64,000 nt of DNA from Fistularia commersonii (GCA_037954325.1 JBBMNZ010000022.1:1023501-1087500), one strand, 5' to 3'; positions 11,280 through 22,589 are shown, counted from the stretch's first letter. Numbers and translations: made by a program. Notes: generated by a model from the letters alone, not told the origin.

Positions 11280-11960
11280 ATCTGGAGGGGATGGAGATTC
11301 ATCAGACGCTTTTGTACTGCAGGAACTCTTTGCGGCTCCGAGAACCTTTTCAAGTACCGGATCTTTTCTCGGTGCATTTGAACAGCAGAGTAACCAAGGA
11401 CAGTGGACCTCAAATCCTAGAGTCCTTTTTAGCTCCTACTCCATGTTCTTATCGAAGGTTCCATCGGAACTCACATCACGTAGGTGTTGCTGAAACGCTG
11501 CTTTGCACTTCCTAGAGCCTTTTCAGGCACTAGGACTTTTTTTGCACATTTGAAGAGCAGAGGAACCAGGCGAGGCCTTTCTACAGTTCCTTGGGAACCC
11601 CTATGCTGCAGACACTTGGAACACCTAAGCCACGGCCATTACCAGACACTTCTTACAGCCCGCAGAGCGTCATTCTTAAACTCTACCATGGTCTATACTC
11701 AGATGTTTTCTTGGGCCAAAATGGACAGAAGCATCCAGAAATGGAGCGACAAAGAGGTACAAGGTCTTCTGTCCTGCTCCACCTTGGAGGACTTTCCAGG
11801 GCTCGCAGAGTTTGGCCAAAATGAGTCCGGAGTAAGCTAACGGCTAACGGCTAACGGGGTGTTTCGGAGTGCAGGCAGAAGATAAAACCCCTTCAACCAT
11901 CTGATAGTCCATGATTGTTAGTCTGTTCAGGGGTTTGACCTGCAGGCTCACAACATACTT
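11280..11960 (+). repeat. Dispersed family X, copy 2
   Basis: It shares CTTTTGTACTGCAGGAACTC, CATTACCAGACACTTCTTAC, a TTTGGCCAAAATGAGTCCG block and CCTTCAACCATCTG with the copy at 35455-35995. It shares CTTTTCAGGCACTAGGAC and the TGATAGTCCATGATTG block with the minus-strand copy at 2140-2840. Two internal halves look related: 11313-11357 and 11492-11565 both carry an AGAACCTTTTCA/AGAGCCTTTTCA motif followed by a 'gcatttgaa(c/g)agcag' motif. This suggests an internal direct repeat of about 180 bp. Confidence 0.6.
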
Positions 11961-11964
11961 AGCA

Positions 11965-12330
11965 CTTTCTTTTTTTTTTGTAACTCAATTTTTATTTAGT
12001 TTTTCTCAATGAGATGACATGAAATAGTAACAAATATCGGAGGTAAATGTGTAAAGACATGACAGAATATTAATATAATATTAATGAATATGGCATTTGC
12101 TCCATCTGGTAAAGGTCCCGTTGGTGTTACTCCTAATAATGCACTTGTAGGGCTTTGAAGGCGTCAAAAAACTCCTTCCAAAATAAACTTTTGTTTTGGG
12201 TGAAGCCAAAATATGTGTGTAATTACTGATATCTTCACCACAATTCCTCTAGCAAGAACCACAATGTGTCGGCGCCATCTTAGCTATTATTTGTTGTGTT
12301 CTTAAAATCCTAATAATTACTTTCCTCTTG
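11965..12330 (-). mobile_element. Possible poly(A)-tailed retroelement 3' end
   Basis: The segment opens with a T10 run at 11970-11979 followed by AACTCAATTTTTATTTAG. That is what the 3' end of an L1-type element looks like from the opposite strand. The rest is moderately AT-rich with no open frame. The segment at 45724-46082 has a similar layout (T run, then a TTTATTAGAAC-type block). Identification is tentative. Confidence 0.3.
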
Positions 12331-12718
12331 AATTCCCTCCAGGAGTTTGAGTTTGTGGTGTTTGTTGAGTTCATTTCCGGCTCCCGTCTCCGTCTTATCT
12401 GTTTGGAGTTATCTAAATGCTTATTAGTGCAGTTAGAGCCCTTCTACGGGTACGTCGCTCTTTCGGCGCCTCGTGGACGGACACCGGCTTCCGTCCCGTC
12501 GCTAACAAGGACGAATTGATGTTTTCATTTCAACGACCCCAAGAGGTGAAGAGGCCTCGCGGTCGACGGCATTAAAATCTAAAGAACGTGACCGATTTTT
12601 ACACCTTTGAAGGCCGTTAAATAATAGATCCTGGTGCACCAAACATGCTCGCAATAACAGACGGGTATTTCTAGATGACCAAACTAATAACATCACAACA
12701 ATATCACTTTCAACTTGA

Positions 12719-13195
12719 GTTTTACTTATTTATATATTATATGTATTTTATTGCTTATTTGTATATTTTATATATATTTTATATATATTTTATTGCCTAT
12801 TTGTATATTTTTTTATATATTTTATTGCCTATTTGTATATCTTATATATATTCTATATATATTTTATTGCCTATTTGTATATTTTATATATATTCTATAT
12901 ATATTTGATTGCCTATTTGTATGTTTTATATATATTTTATATATATTCTATTGCCTATTTGTATATTTTATACATATTTTATGTATATTTTATTGCCTAT
13001 TTGTATATTTTATATATATTTCATATATATTTTATTGCCTATTTGTATATTTTATATGTATTTTATTGCCTATTTGTATGTTTTATATATATTTTATATG
13101 TATTTTATTGCCTATTTGTATATCTTATATATATTTTATATATTTTTTTATTGTCTATTTGTATATTTTATATATATATTGTCTATTTGTACAGT
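12719..13195. repeat. 42-bp AT-rich minisatellite
   Basis: The landmark TTGCCTATTTGTAT recurs at about 12751, 12793, 12825, 12867, 12909, 12951, 12993, 13035, 13066, 13108, 13151 and 13179. The dominant spacing is 42 bp, with shortened units of 28-32 bp. The rest of each unit is TTTATATATATTTTATAT. All three plus frames read as YIFYIYFIAYL-type peptides, so the long frames here are artefacts. It runs directly into a LINE 3' end that contains the same CTATTTGTA word. Confidence 0.95.
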
Positions 13196-13333
13196 TTAAT
13201 ATTTGTATTGTCTTCCCAGGACTCCAGATGGAAATTAGCTATGAGCTACAATCTGGTACAAACATGTCTGCCTCTGCGCTTAATGTAATTGTACACTGTC
13301 CTAATAAACTTTTTAAGCTAAACTAAACTAAAT
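13180..13333 (+). mobile_element. Non-LTR retroelement 3' end with TAAAC tail
   Basis: The sequence runs TTGTCTATTTGTACAG, CCCAGGACTCCAGATGGAAA, TTAGCTATGAGCTACAATCT, then ACTGTCCTAATAAAC and a short TAAAC-type tail (TAAACTAAACTAAA). It matches the 3' noncoding end common to many teleost non-LTR insertions, as I recall it. The coding part is absent: upstream there is only the 42-bp array, which seems to be an expansion of the 3' noncoding region. Confidence 0.6.
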
Positions 13334-13667
13334 CTACGCTCCCGCTCTGATATGAAAACACTTGTTGTGAAAAAGAACGCAGAAATAACTTAGAGATAAC
13401 TGACTGCGCGTTTTCTGTGATAAAACCAAACACCACCTGTTGCATATTGAAGCAGCGAGCGCACCTTTTCCCGTCGCCGTTTCGGTTTCCGTCCGAACTT
13501 CGCGACGAGGAGCGAAAAAAAACCAAAACAACGGCGACAAAAGTGCGGAGAGAGGGTTTCCATTGTGTCACCTTTACTTCTGAAATCAGCTAATGATCAT
13601 GATCCAAGAAATGTAGAGAGTGAGGAAATTGCTGGTTAGCTGTGGAGCCTGGAGGCGGCTCGATACA

Positions 13668-13668
<1 letters not shown>

Positions 13669-13710
<42 letters not shown>

Positions 13711-13787
13711 ACACACACACACACAGACTGGTCGAGACGCGAAGATAAAATAATCGCTTCAATTTCCCATCTCTCTCTCTCTCTCTT
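13669..13787. repeat. (CA)n and (CT)n microsatellites
   Basis: A CA run with one TC interruption occupies 13669-13726, and a short CT run occupies 13770-13787, with about 40 bp of unique sequence between. From 13788 to 14523 I see no recognisable gene, only A and T runs at 13858-13866 and 13970-13992. Confidence 0.95.
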
Positions 13788-14523
13788 TCGGAACAAGATT
13801 ACATTACTGCTTCTTTTTGATGTCTGCCCGGGAGGCCAGACGAAGGTTTGAGGAAGTTTTTTTTTATATATATATAAATGTGCTCCTTGAAAGTTTGGAT
13901 TCGGTTTCCTCGCAGATGCAAAATGCAAGCTTGATTTTGACTATGATGATTTTGCAAAGTGATTCAAATGAAAAAGAAAAAAAAGAAAAAGGCTTTTCCC
14001 CCGCGCTGTGGAGAAGAAGCCCTGCCCTCCCATCTAAATGGAAATCTATCCCACCATTGCTTTTCCCTTCCGCCGCTTTTTTTTTGGTTTCCTTCGCCGT
14101 TTTGTTGCAGCTCCCCCCGTCTTTTTTTCCCTCCCGTTCAGGCGTTTGTCATCTCCTGGATAAGTGCTCATCAAAAACCGGGGCGTCCTGGTCGTCGACT
14201 GTGAAAAGCAGGTTGATTTTTATCTTGTTATCCGTTGCTTTCAGCCTGAAGTCCACCAGTGGCGTCTTGTTGGTTTGACCTCTGCTAACGGCTAATAGCG
14301 TTAGCGGCCACTTCCCGAGATTCAGAGAAAACAAAACACTTCAGTGATCCCTGCGAAGACGTCTCTTCGCAGCCCGTCGTTTTCACATGTCGTCTAGAAG
14401 GACCGCTTGAACCTGTCCTGAAAGCTCTCCTGAAAGTGGGATTTCATTTATATGACGTCCAAATCCTGACCCCGGTTTTGTGAAGAGCAGGTCTGGACCA
14501 CCAGTCTTTAAGACCATCTCCAG

Positions 14524-15080
14524 CAGGGGTCAAACTCAAGGCTCGCGGGCCAAATGTGGCCCGTCACATTATTTTATGTGGCCCGCGAGAACATTTCTAA
14601 ATAAACATTGACCATAAACTACATTTCCCCACAATCCATGCCGATCACGTTACCCGCCAAGTGACGGCGTCCCGCCATTAGATCGCAGTGTTTCCGCTTT
14701 AACGCCGTTTTCAACAAGCGTAAGTGAGAAATACAAATGATCCCTAAACGTTCAGGAGAAAAGTGGATGCAGATGGAAGGCTGGGAAGATCAATACATGT
14801 TTGTGCTTCAAGGAGAAAAAGCGGAGTGTCTTTTGTGTGGGTTGTCAAAGAGTACAATCTACGTCGGCATTTTGACACCAAACGCTAAGTTTGCTAAAGT
14901 TAGCCTTCCAGAAACACGACAAATTGTCCCTGAATTAAAAGCCAAACCAGGATGTGTTCACCAAAAACACTGCAGCAGTGGAAGCTAGCTTTGTGACATC
15001 CATGCAAATGCATATGTAACATTTTGGATTTGAATGAGTCATAAATTTAACTTAAAGGAGGAGTTACATTTATTTTACAT
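14524..15080 (+). mobile_element. hAT element copy 1, decayed BED-finger transposase start
   Basis: The left edge CAGGGGTCAAACTCAAGGC followed by GCGGGCCAAATGTGGCCCG is typical of a hAT terminal region. From 14737 comes the start of a transposase resembling GTF2IRD2/ZBED-type hAT proteins. The CLLC of a BED finger is in one frame (ECLLCGLSKS), while the following residues of the finger are in another, so a frameshift splits it. After about 85 codons the similarity jumps to a 3' portion (ATGTAACATTTTGGATTTGA). The catalytic core is therefore missing. The related copy at 45303-46130 confirms the boundaries. Confidence 0.65.
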
Positions 15081-15654
15081 GTAGTTACATTTATACTGTC
15101 ACGCTTACATGTGGCGCTTTGAGGGCAACCATGATGTTGATGTGGCGAGAATGAATTTCTTTCTGATTCCGGGGAGAAGATGTGAAGGTTCTAGCATGTT
15201 CTGGTGAAGAGACACGAGTGGAGAGCGGATAGTCAGACAGATGCATCATGGGATGTCCTCCGGTAGCAGAGCTAAGTGCTAGGCTAACGCTAACTGTAGG
15301 CTTTCTCAAATAGAAAGATTTCAAGGCTCCTCTTGAGCAAGGACGGGGTTTAGAGATTGGGAGGTGGTTCCTCAGATAAGCGGGTCAGCAGGCGTTAGCC
15401 GCGGTGGACCGTTGTTGTTTTTCTGTAAACAAACTTCCCGGTGCCTGGAAATGTAATTTGGTGGCGAAGACGGAGCCGATAATATCAAAACAAAAGTAAG
15501 AAATCGCGCTTTTCTTCGGACCGCAGCCGTCAGACAGTAAATGATGTGCAGATAGTGATCTGACCATCATGGAACTCTGCAAACTGTTTGCTCAACACCT
15601 GCTACCATGTTCTGGTTCATTTTCTGCGCTGGGAGTCGCCAGGGGTGACCGGGG
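15081..15654. other. No gene recognised
   Basis: Short chance frames only, and no simple repeats. I see nothing here that I can name. Confidence 0.5.
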
Positions 15655-15712
15655 GTTGGCTGTGATTGGGCGAGAGGCCGGGAGCCACTCGCTCCGAGCC
15701 AATCGCGCGCTA
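15655..15712 (-). repeat. Interspersed repeat fragment (GATTGGGCGAGAGG block)
   Basis: GGCTGTGATTGGGCGAGAGG, followed by a block ending CCAATCGCGCG, is the distal part of the interspersed repeat with the tRNA-like head. Related pieces lie at 9836-9890, 27235-27290 and 43950-44020. Confidence 0.5.
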
Positions 15713-15789
15713 TCCAACAATACCTCGCTAGCTTAGTCACGACTAGCCGTGTTTACTGATGTATTATTTAACATCCATTTCAACAGTCA

Positions 15790-16062
15790 TTTTGGATAAC
15801 TTGTCAAACAAATTTAACGCACTTATCTTTTTTTTATTTTCATTCTGTTGTCTATTCTTATCCTTGTTGTTGTTTACGTGACTGTCTATTTATTTGTGGA
15901 TGCCTTTTGCTATCTTTTAATTGTCCCTTTTATTTCTATTTCTATTTCTATTTCTATTTCTATTTCTATACATATTTCTATACATATTTCTATACATTTT
16001 TCTATTCATGTCATTTTTGCGCTGCTGTGACAAAAGAATTTCCACTCTGGGGATCAATAAAG
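15790..16062 (+). mobile_element. Retroelement 3' end with internal hexanucleotide run
   Basis: An AT-rich lead contains (TATTTC)n at 15934-15966 and a TACATATTTC variant to about 16005. It ends in GCTGCTGTGACAAAAGAATTTCCACTCTGG and GGATCAATAAAGTAT (given as separate blocks), then the TTATC tail. The AATAAA sits just before the tail, as expected for a non-LTR element 3' terminus. No coding sequence is present upstream. Confidence 0.6.
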
Positions 16063-16136
16063 TATATCTTATCTTATCTTATCTTATCTTATCTTATCTT
16101 ATCTTATCTTATCTTATCTTATCTTATCTTATCTCA
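16063..16136. repeat. (TTATC)n pentanucleotide tail
   Basis: About 14 pure TTATC units directly follow the AATAAAGTAT of the retroelement end. The same tail type occurs at 30248-30328. Confidence 0.97.
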
Positions 16137-16394
16137 TATCCATCTGAAAAATATGCTAATGGTATCTTATCATATCCTAGCTTAAATTATTGACACTATT
16201 TAACCGTGTACATATTGCTCATATATTTATTACATCTGCACTTTATCTGCTCTTTTTCCCGTCTGGTTTGATGCTCAGGTTCATTCTACTGCCTTCTATC
16301 TGCACATGTGGGAATCTAAGCTAATGTTTGACAAATACAGACGATTGAACCGGTGTTTCTCTAAGATTTCCAGTGCAGTAGTAAGAAAAAAAAT

Positions 16395-16915
16395 ACAAAT
16401 AGTCCAGAGCAATGGAGAGTTTGGAAAAGAGGTGAAGAGACATGTTGGAATGGGTGGAGAAAAGTGTCGGGGGTATGAAGAGGTAGAGGACTATCAGAAA
16501 GAAGGAAAGGAACTGGACTAGAAGGGACTAGAAACTGTTACAATGACTGAAAGACATGAGGAAGAGCTGGAGGTTGCAGAGATGAAGATGTTGAGGTTCT
16601 CTTTGGGAGTGACCAGGATGGAGAGGATCAGGAATGAGTCTATCAGAGGGACGACTCATGTTAGATGTTTTGGAGAGAAGGTCAGAGAAGCCAGACTGAG
16701 ATGGTTGGGTCATGGACAGAGGAAGGAGAATGAGCATATTGGTAGACGGATGCTGGAATTGGAGGTCTAGAGTAAGACCGAAGAGAAGATTGATGGATGT
16801 AGTAAGAGAGGATATGAAAGTAGTTGGTGTGAGAGAGGAGGATCAAGAGAACAGGGTTAGATGGAGAAGGTAGATTTGCTGTGGAGACCCCTGAAGAGAA
16901 AAGACCAAAGGAGAA
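16395..16915 (+). mobile_element. RTE-clade LINE remnant (RT C-terminal part)
   Basis: Plus-strand frames preserve pieces of the C-terminal part of RTE polyprotein: VQSNGEFGKEVKRHV near 16397-16445, then ELEVAEMKMLRFSLGVTRME and VREARLRWLGHGQRKE (from 16543 to about 16740), followed by an IGRRMLELEV end. Stops and frameshifts separate them. Codons between the first two blocks, which in intact relatives hold the segment leading to the catalytic-domain end, are shortened. It ends at the 3' landmark 'gatttgctgtggagacccc', about 16870-16890. It is not functional. Confidence 0.75.
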
Positions 16916-16929
16916 TAAGATTTTGTCAC

Positions 16930-17190
16930 AAGGGTGCAGGACATGTATGCCCGAGACAAAGTGATCACTTAGATGGTTTGGACATGAACACTCCTCTGTT
17001 CATGTCCAAACCATGGTGAAGATCTGGGTAGAAGGTTGCTGAAGGTAGAGCTGCCAGGCAGGAGGTGTGGAGGAAGACCAAAGAGAAAATATGAAGCTAG
17101 TTGATGTGAGGAGGAGGATCCAGAGAATAGGGTTAGATGGAGAAGATGGATTTGCTGTGGCGACCCCTGAAGGGATGAGCCGGAAAGATT
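16930..17190 (+). mobile_element. Second RTE-clade 3' fragment in tandem
   Basis: A second copy of the same 3' region follows directly. It reads GGCAGGAGGTGTGGAGGAAG, GAAGCTAGTTGATGTGAGG, then GATTTGCTGTGGCGACCCCT and GAAGGGATGAGCCGGAAAG. It starts later in the element than its neighbour. A short inverted repeat (CATGTCCAAACCATGG with the CATGGTTTGGACATG-type word near 16973) marks the junction. Either two independent 5'-truncated insertions or a local duplication would explain it. Confidence 0.65.
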
Positions 17191-17199
17191 GGACTTTAA

Positions 17200-18351
17200 A
17201 AAAGTTAACCTGCGGTGATTTAAATTATTGACGGGATTTAAAGAGACAGCAGTAAGAAAATATAGAGTTCAGCCTGTATATGACGCGTGAATGAATGGAT
17301 GGACAGTTTAATGGAAACCCCTCCTGGTCCACCAGGGACCGGCTCGGCCGCCCTGCCACCCCAAAATTAACTGGAAAAACAGAATAGATAATCAATGAAT
17401 GAATGAATTTAGTCCGGCCTCGTATTTTCACTGAATTAAAATCAGAAAAACAAGGAAACAAAAGAAGTTTTTTTTCAAGGAATGACATCCAAAGCAGCAT
17501 CAATCTGGCTCATAGCAGCAGCCGTTGTCGTTGTAGATAAAATAAAATCCGAGTCCCGGCCAAGCAAGGCCGGACAAAGAGCCCGAATTCCATCCCTCCT
17601 CCAGGAAATATCAAATAAAAGCGACGCGTTGCTCCTGAGCTCCCGTCCGGAGCCTCGGCAACCGTCCTCGAACTCCACGGCTGATCGATTTCTCGCCGCG
17701 GCCGCAGCTTCGTCTCGACGTCGCCGGATCGGCGTCTCGTGCACGGACTCCTGCAAATCCGTAAGCGCCTCTGAGGTCCCAAACGCCCGGCTCGCCGCCG
17801 CTAATGGCGCAGAAATCACTTTGGCGTTTATTCGGCAGGTCACCGTGACGACGGCGCCGAGTCCGTCTCCGCTTAGACGTCCCCGTGCATCGAGCCGGTG
17901 AGCTTATCTGCTCGCGGATCCAGTGCCCGAGGTCAATTTCCCTCTAAATGAGAGCATTATCCGCGACAAGCCGGCCTCCCCGGCGGCGCTCGGTCGCCCC
18001 TCCGACCCTCCGGCCGCCTTCATTTGTTTTCTCCTGGAAAACAGAAGGGTTTTTTGTCGCCCTGATTGCCCCGTCCGACTCGCCTTTTCTTCATTTCGGT
18101 TTCGGAGCATGACGAGAAACGACCGACGGGCCGCGTGGGGACGAGAACATCGAAAACGTCTTTTTGTAAAGACTTCATTTCGGGTTAATGAACACGTAGA
18201 AGAAGCGAATCAAGAGGGGTGAAGGCGAGGAGCTCGGCCGCCGGCGAGGCCACCGATTCCCAGATTCCCCCAAAACAAATCTTCTTCTCCCGGGGGCGAC
18301 GGAAGCACTTTAACTCAGGGAAATGTTCTCCGGCCACCAACAGGAGGATTA
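17200..18351. other. Unassigned, CpG-rich between 17550 and 18330
   Basis: Frames are open for 90-139 codons on both strands in the GC-rich part (17482-17901 plus, 17475-17843 minus), and neither has a recognisable domain. Overlapping open frames on both strands are expected of GC-rich noncoding DNA. It could be a CpG island, but no adjacent gene is visible. Confidence 0.3.
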
Positions 18352-18680
18352 TAACGTATTTTTTGGACTATATGTCGCTCCGGATTATAAGTCGCACCAG
18401 ACAAAAATGCGTAATAAAGAACAAAAAATAAGTTGCATTTTTGGGGGCAAATTTATTCAATAAAATCCAACACAGAGAATAGACATTTCATCTTGAAAGG
18501 CAATTTAAAATAAAAATAGAATAGAGAAAAACAGGCTGAACAAGTACAGCCTATATGACGCATAAACAACGAACTGAGAACGTGCCTGCTAGGCTATGCT
18601 AACGTAACATATTACGGTAAGAGTCATTCAAATAGCGATAGCATATAGCACATGCTACAACCAAACAATCTCTGACACTC

Positions 18681-18902
18681 TTAATCACTAAATCCAACGA
18701 AATCTTCTTCTTCGGTGTCACTTCTGAACAACTCCGCCGACTCAGAAGGTAAACAATGCGCCGCTTCCTCTTCTACCGGTACGTCGCTAACGTCCGAGTC
18801 ATCGTCACTTGCGGTTCCAATTATTCCGGCCTTTCTGGATCCCGACAGGACGGCGTCCTTGCTCTGGTAGAGAGGCGATGGCGTTGCATGAAGCCGTAAC
18901 AC
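18681..18902 (-). pseudogene. Transposase C-terminal tail (pogo-type)
   Basis: The frame contains GSRKAGIIGTASDDDSD and ends LFRSDTEEEDFVGFSD. In pogo-type transposases the domain after the DDE core ends in a KAGII motif and an acidic tail with an FxGF-type finish, and this matches. It is the last part of the gene whose start lies at 19034-19258 on the same strand. The catalytic middle is missing between them. Confidence 0.7.
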
Positions 18903-19033
18903 CAGGAAGCTCCTCCTGCAAAGTCACTTATATTCATCTCCATGGCAACTACCTGGTGTGAAGATACAACTGTACCGTTGACGAGCCTCTCCAGGCAGCA
19001 CCTTGTTCAAGCACCAAGTGTGAACTCGTTCCT

Positions 19034-19258
19034 CTAGCCGTGGCAGCTAGCTTTTAGCCCGCTATTAGCTTTTAGCCTGCTATTAGCTTCTTTAGTTTTC
19101 TTCATTTCAGTAAGAATAACCTCCACTTTTCTCCAGTCCCTTACAGGTTTCTCACTAACTTCAAACTTTCTTTCCGCTTCTCGATCGCCGTTTTCGGCTG
19201 CATATTTCACTCCTTCCGTCTTGTAACCTGAAGAATAGGATTTTCTTTTCGGTGCCAT
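19034..19258 (-). pseudogene. Transposase N-terminal DNA-binding domain (pogo-type)
   Basis: The protein starts MAPKRKSYSSGYKTEGVKYA and continues AAENGDREAERKFEVSEKPV, RDWRKVEVILTEMKK. That is the helix-turn-helix of the pogo/CENP-B-like class, where KxxVVKYAEENGNRAAxRKFxVSEKxVRDWR-type spacing is usual. The ATG at 19258 fits the family's start. The frame leaves the family pattern after ANSRLKA and stops, consistent with an internal deletion. It could still bind ends in principle but cannot catalyse transposition. Confidence 0.75.
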
Positions 19259-19608
19259 TTTTGTTCAGCCCTTCTCAGTTGTTTTTATAGGTTAGCGCGA
19301 ATGTTGAAATGACCAATTTTCATAGGTACAGAAGTCGCTGGTAGCTTCTTTTTTCACAACACACTTCTGCCATGACCCGCCCCCGCTGAATTTTGATTGG
19401 TTGGCGTGTGTGTGTGTGTGTGACGATGGCTGTTATATTAAACACACACACGCAGACACGGACACACACACATCAGAGCAAGAGAGCTTAATTATTTCAC
19501 ACATAAGTCGCATCCACGGCCAAACTATGAAAAAAAAACGTGACTTATAGTCCGAAAAATTCGGTATCGTGATGTGTTCGTTTAGCATTTGCTATCTTTA
19601 TGTGTTTG

Positions 19609-19722
19609 GACTGTTTGGAGGAACCAGGAGAACCTTGAAGAACCCCACGCAGAGAACATGGAGACTCCACCCAGGATGGTGGAGCTGCAGGAATCCAGGG
19701 GATCCTTCTGGTTCCAGTCTTA
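19609..19722 (-). repeat. Interspersed repeat with tRNA-like head, internal part
   Basis: Family blocks: GGAGGAACCAGGAGAACCTT, GAAGAACCCCACGCAGAGAA, CATGGAGACTCCACCCAGG and GGGGATCCTTCTGGTTCCAG. It begins about 40 bp after the pogo-type element. Confidence 0.55.
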
Positions 19723-19724
19723 CA

Positions 19725-21399
19725 TTCCATCTGAGAAGATCTGAGAATGTTCTTCTAGTAAATGTCCAAACGTCCTATGAAGGTGCCTCAGAATCCTTAG
19801 CTGGATTTAATTTTTCCCGTGAAGGACCGACATCCGAGCCGCACGGCTTCACACGCGTGTGCCGTGATTTCAAAATGCAGGAAACGGCATCTTTTATTCA
19901 AAACGTTGCCGTGACAAAGAAAAAAAAAAAAAAAGAAAGAAAGCGAACCCTCCTTCAGATCCCTGGATCCCGGAGACGTCGGCTAAACGGTCCGACGGCC
20001 GGAACCGTTATCGGCGATCACCACTTCATTAAACAAAACAAATTGAAAGATGAAGGGAGGATTAAATGAAAGCGCGGCGGTGAGAGAACGAGTGAAGGAG
20101 CCAAAAAGAAAGAAATAAAGAGACGAGTGTTTGATGTGGGAATATTGAAACGTCCGGACGCTCGGAGTTACGGGACCATTACATCTCGGGATTATTTATA
20201 TTGGCAGAAGAACAAGAAGTTAATCACCTCAGTCAACTCCATTAATTAGTTCAAACAGGTGTCAAGGTACACCGACTACAGTAAAAGATGGATGCAAAGC
20301 TAATATTAGCACTGAACACACACACACACACACACACGCGCGAGTCGCAAATCCAAATCATACGCGCAGATATGCAAATGAAACCTTTTCTTCTTTAAAG
20401 AAGGTCTCTGGACTCTCCAGACGACTCAATTAAGGTGAAAAATCCGGAAGGAACTCCCTCTGAGACCCACGTCTGCGTTCCAGTCTCGCTTTGTTTTTGT
20501 TTTTGTTTGTTTGTTTGTTTGCTTTAAACCGGCGTCATCATGGCATCCGTCGGCTGTTACGAGCCGTTGCCTGAGAAACTCCGCCGGAGACGGCGAAGGG
20601 TGGCGAGGAGGCCACACGCCGCTTTGCTTCTTATCTCCAACTCCGAAAGCCAGAAGATACATTTATAAAAATATATGGGGAGATAGAAAGATAGGTATCT
20701 ATGCGCAGTCGCCGGCTGAAGGGTGGGAGATGTTTCCAGGGAGGGATCAAGGTGGAAGACATCTCCACATGGTGGTCTGGAAGGACCCAGACAAGAACTT
20801 CGGCTTCCAGGGGGACGAGCTGGCCGATAGCGGTGGTGGACGGGAAGCAGAAGGTCTTGGCGGATCGAGGAGTTGGAGGAGATGTTGAGCGTGAAGGCAG
20901 AAGAGGTCCCTGTGGTGATGGAGTCACATGGAGTGACGTTCTCCCACCAAGATGGGAGAACATCTGGATCCTGTGGAAAACCCTCAACCTCTCAGGCCTC
21001 CTGGAGGACCACGGCTTCCGGGTCCATCATGGATGAATCCTTTAAGTCTGGAACTCATGGCTGGAGGATCTGGTCCCGCTTGAGATGACATCCTTCGAGT
21101 GAACGGTTCCAACCAGAACGTCCTTCATGCTCCGTTTGAACAACAACCCGTCCGCCCTCGGATCATCTTGAAGGTTGTCCTCTGGTGAAGATGCGAAGAG
21201 CTCAGCATGAGGCTGGAGAGCAAACCATCTTCTAAATGCACCGTATGTTTCTTGTCTTCTTCATGCGCTTCTAAAAATAGTCCAGGAGAGAAGCTTCTCC
21301 CGCGCAGCCAGACGCCGTCGATTCAATTATTTATTTTCGGGAACCTTATTTTATTGTCTGAGTCACATCATCCCACATTCATACAAAATCTATTCATCT
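19725..21399. other. No gene recognised
   Basis: There is an A-rich run at 19918-19935, a CA run at 20319-20340 and a GTTT-rich run at 20488-20520. Frames of about 110-125 codons overlap on both strands from 20511 to 21036, with no recognisable domain. A GGAGGAGATGTTGAGC-type purine-rich stretch lies near 20870. Confidence 0.4.
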
Positions 21400-21970
21400 A
21401 AGATAAAGATGTAAATATAAAAATCAATATAAATTAATATAATCAATATAAAGATGTATATAAATGTAAATATAAATACAGGGATGATTAGAAGACAATT
21501 AGACAATAGTGAAAGACATCTGCAACTAAATAGACAGCAGAGAAAAACAACAATAACATAGAAAAAAAACCAGTAAGGGCTAAAAATACACAACCAAAAC
21601 AAAACAACAACGTTACTATTATTATTTGGCTAATAATAATAGTAACAACAATAATAATTATAATTATTCTTCTTATTATTATATCACCATAGACCCATGG
21701 CGATAGCACCATATTATATACTACTACAACTAATAACTATTATTATTATTAGTATTAGTTGTAGTAGTAGGAGTACTATTATTATATTAGATTAAATTAA
21801 ATCAAATTAAATTAAATTAAATTATATTGATAATTATTACGAGTAGTAGTAATGGTAGTGGTAGTAGTAGTAGTAGTATTATATTAATATTAGTATTAGC
21901 ATATTATGCTATTATTAGAATAATAATGATTATTGTTGTTTTTGTAATTGTCATATTATATTACTAATAA
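21400..21970. repeat. AT-rich low-complexity block (ATT/TAG/AAATT words)
   Basis: From about 21615 the sequence is built of ATT and TAG trinucleotides, with an AAATT pentamer run near 21790-21825 and a TAG run near 21841-21880. The preceding 200 bp is AT-rich with ATATAAA words. The result is a decayed compound microsatellite with no coding potential. Confidence 0.8.
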
Positions 21971-22589
21971 TTTGTTTTGATGATTTCTCTCTATCAATAT
22001 AGAAATGTGTGTATTTATATACATAAACATCCACCACACCAAGATAAAACACATATATATAGTACAGATAATGGATGTGGTTTTGAGGTAAATCATTTCT
22101 TAGTAATGCCCTCCATTTTTTCTTTCCCGCAAGTACAAACTTCTGACGTTCTCCTCGCAGGCTTTTTCGGAGACGTGCTCATTTTTATTTTTTATTTTTT
22201 TCACCCCAGTATCACACGACGTAGCTCTACATCTGTTCTGCGTCTTGATTGACAGCGAGCAGACTGACAGCTCCTGTCGCGGGTTTGGTGCCGGCGTCCC
22301 CCAAAAGAAGCAAAAAATAAATAAAATAAAAAAGAGGCGGCGCATTAACAGTCACACCTCGACTGGAGGAAAGTACAGATTTAAGGCGACCTGGAAAAAA
22401 AAAGGAATAAAGAAAGCTCTGCATCGGGGCGATTAAAGCTGCGGGATTTTTAAGGACACTATTCACCTCGTACACGACACGACCTACGACCCTAAAACTG
22501 AAAAAAACATTCGAAGGTCCGACGGTTCTGACGGTTCTGACGGTGACAGCATGAACCCAAAGGAGGGGATTGAAGATTGAAGTTCTGGA

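Larger units (their letters stand above)
18352..19566 (-). mobile_element. pogo-type Tc1/mariner element, transposase core deleted
   Basis: The ends match as terminal inverted repeats flanked by TA. The left end reads TAACGTATTTTTTGGACTAT. The right end, on the opposite strand, reads TACCGAATTTTTCGGACTAT, and the match continues for 21 of 25 positions. Between them, minus-strand frames encode the two extremes of a pogo-group transposase: the DNA-binding N terminus (19034-19258) and the acidic C-terminal tail (18681-18902). At 1.2 kb it is too short to hold the DDE catalytic domain, so it is a non-autonomous derivative. A GT run near 19409-19423 and a CA-rich stretch near 19442-19471 lie near the right end. 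Confidence 0.8.

Noticed and set aside
12715..13326. 203-codon hydrophobic frame
   Set aside because: It is the 42-bp AT-rich satellite read through; the other two frames are also open.
17475..17901. Overlapping 122-139-codon frames on both strands as genes
   Set aside because: Long frames on both strands at the same place are expected in CpG-rich DNA; neither product has a recognisable motif.
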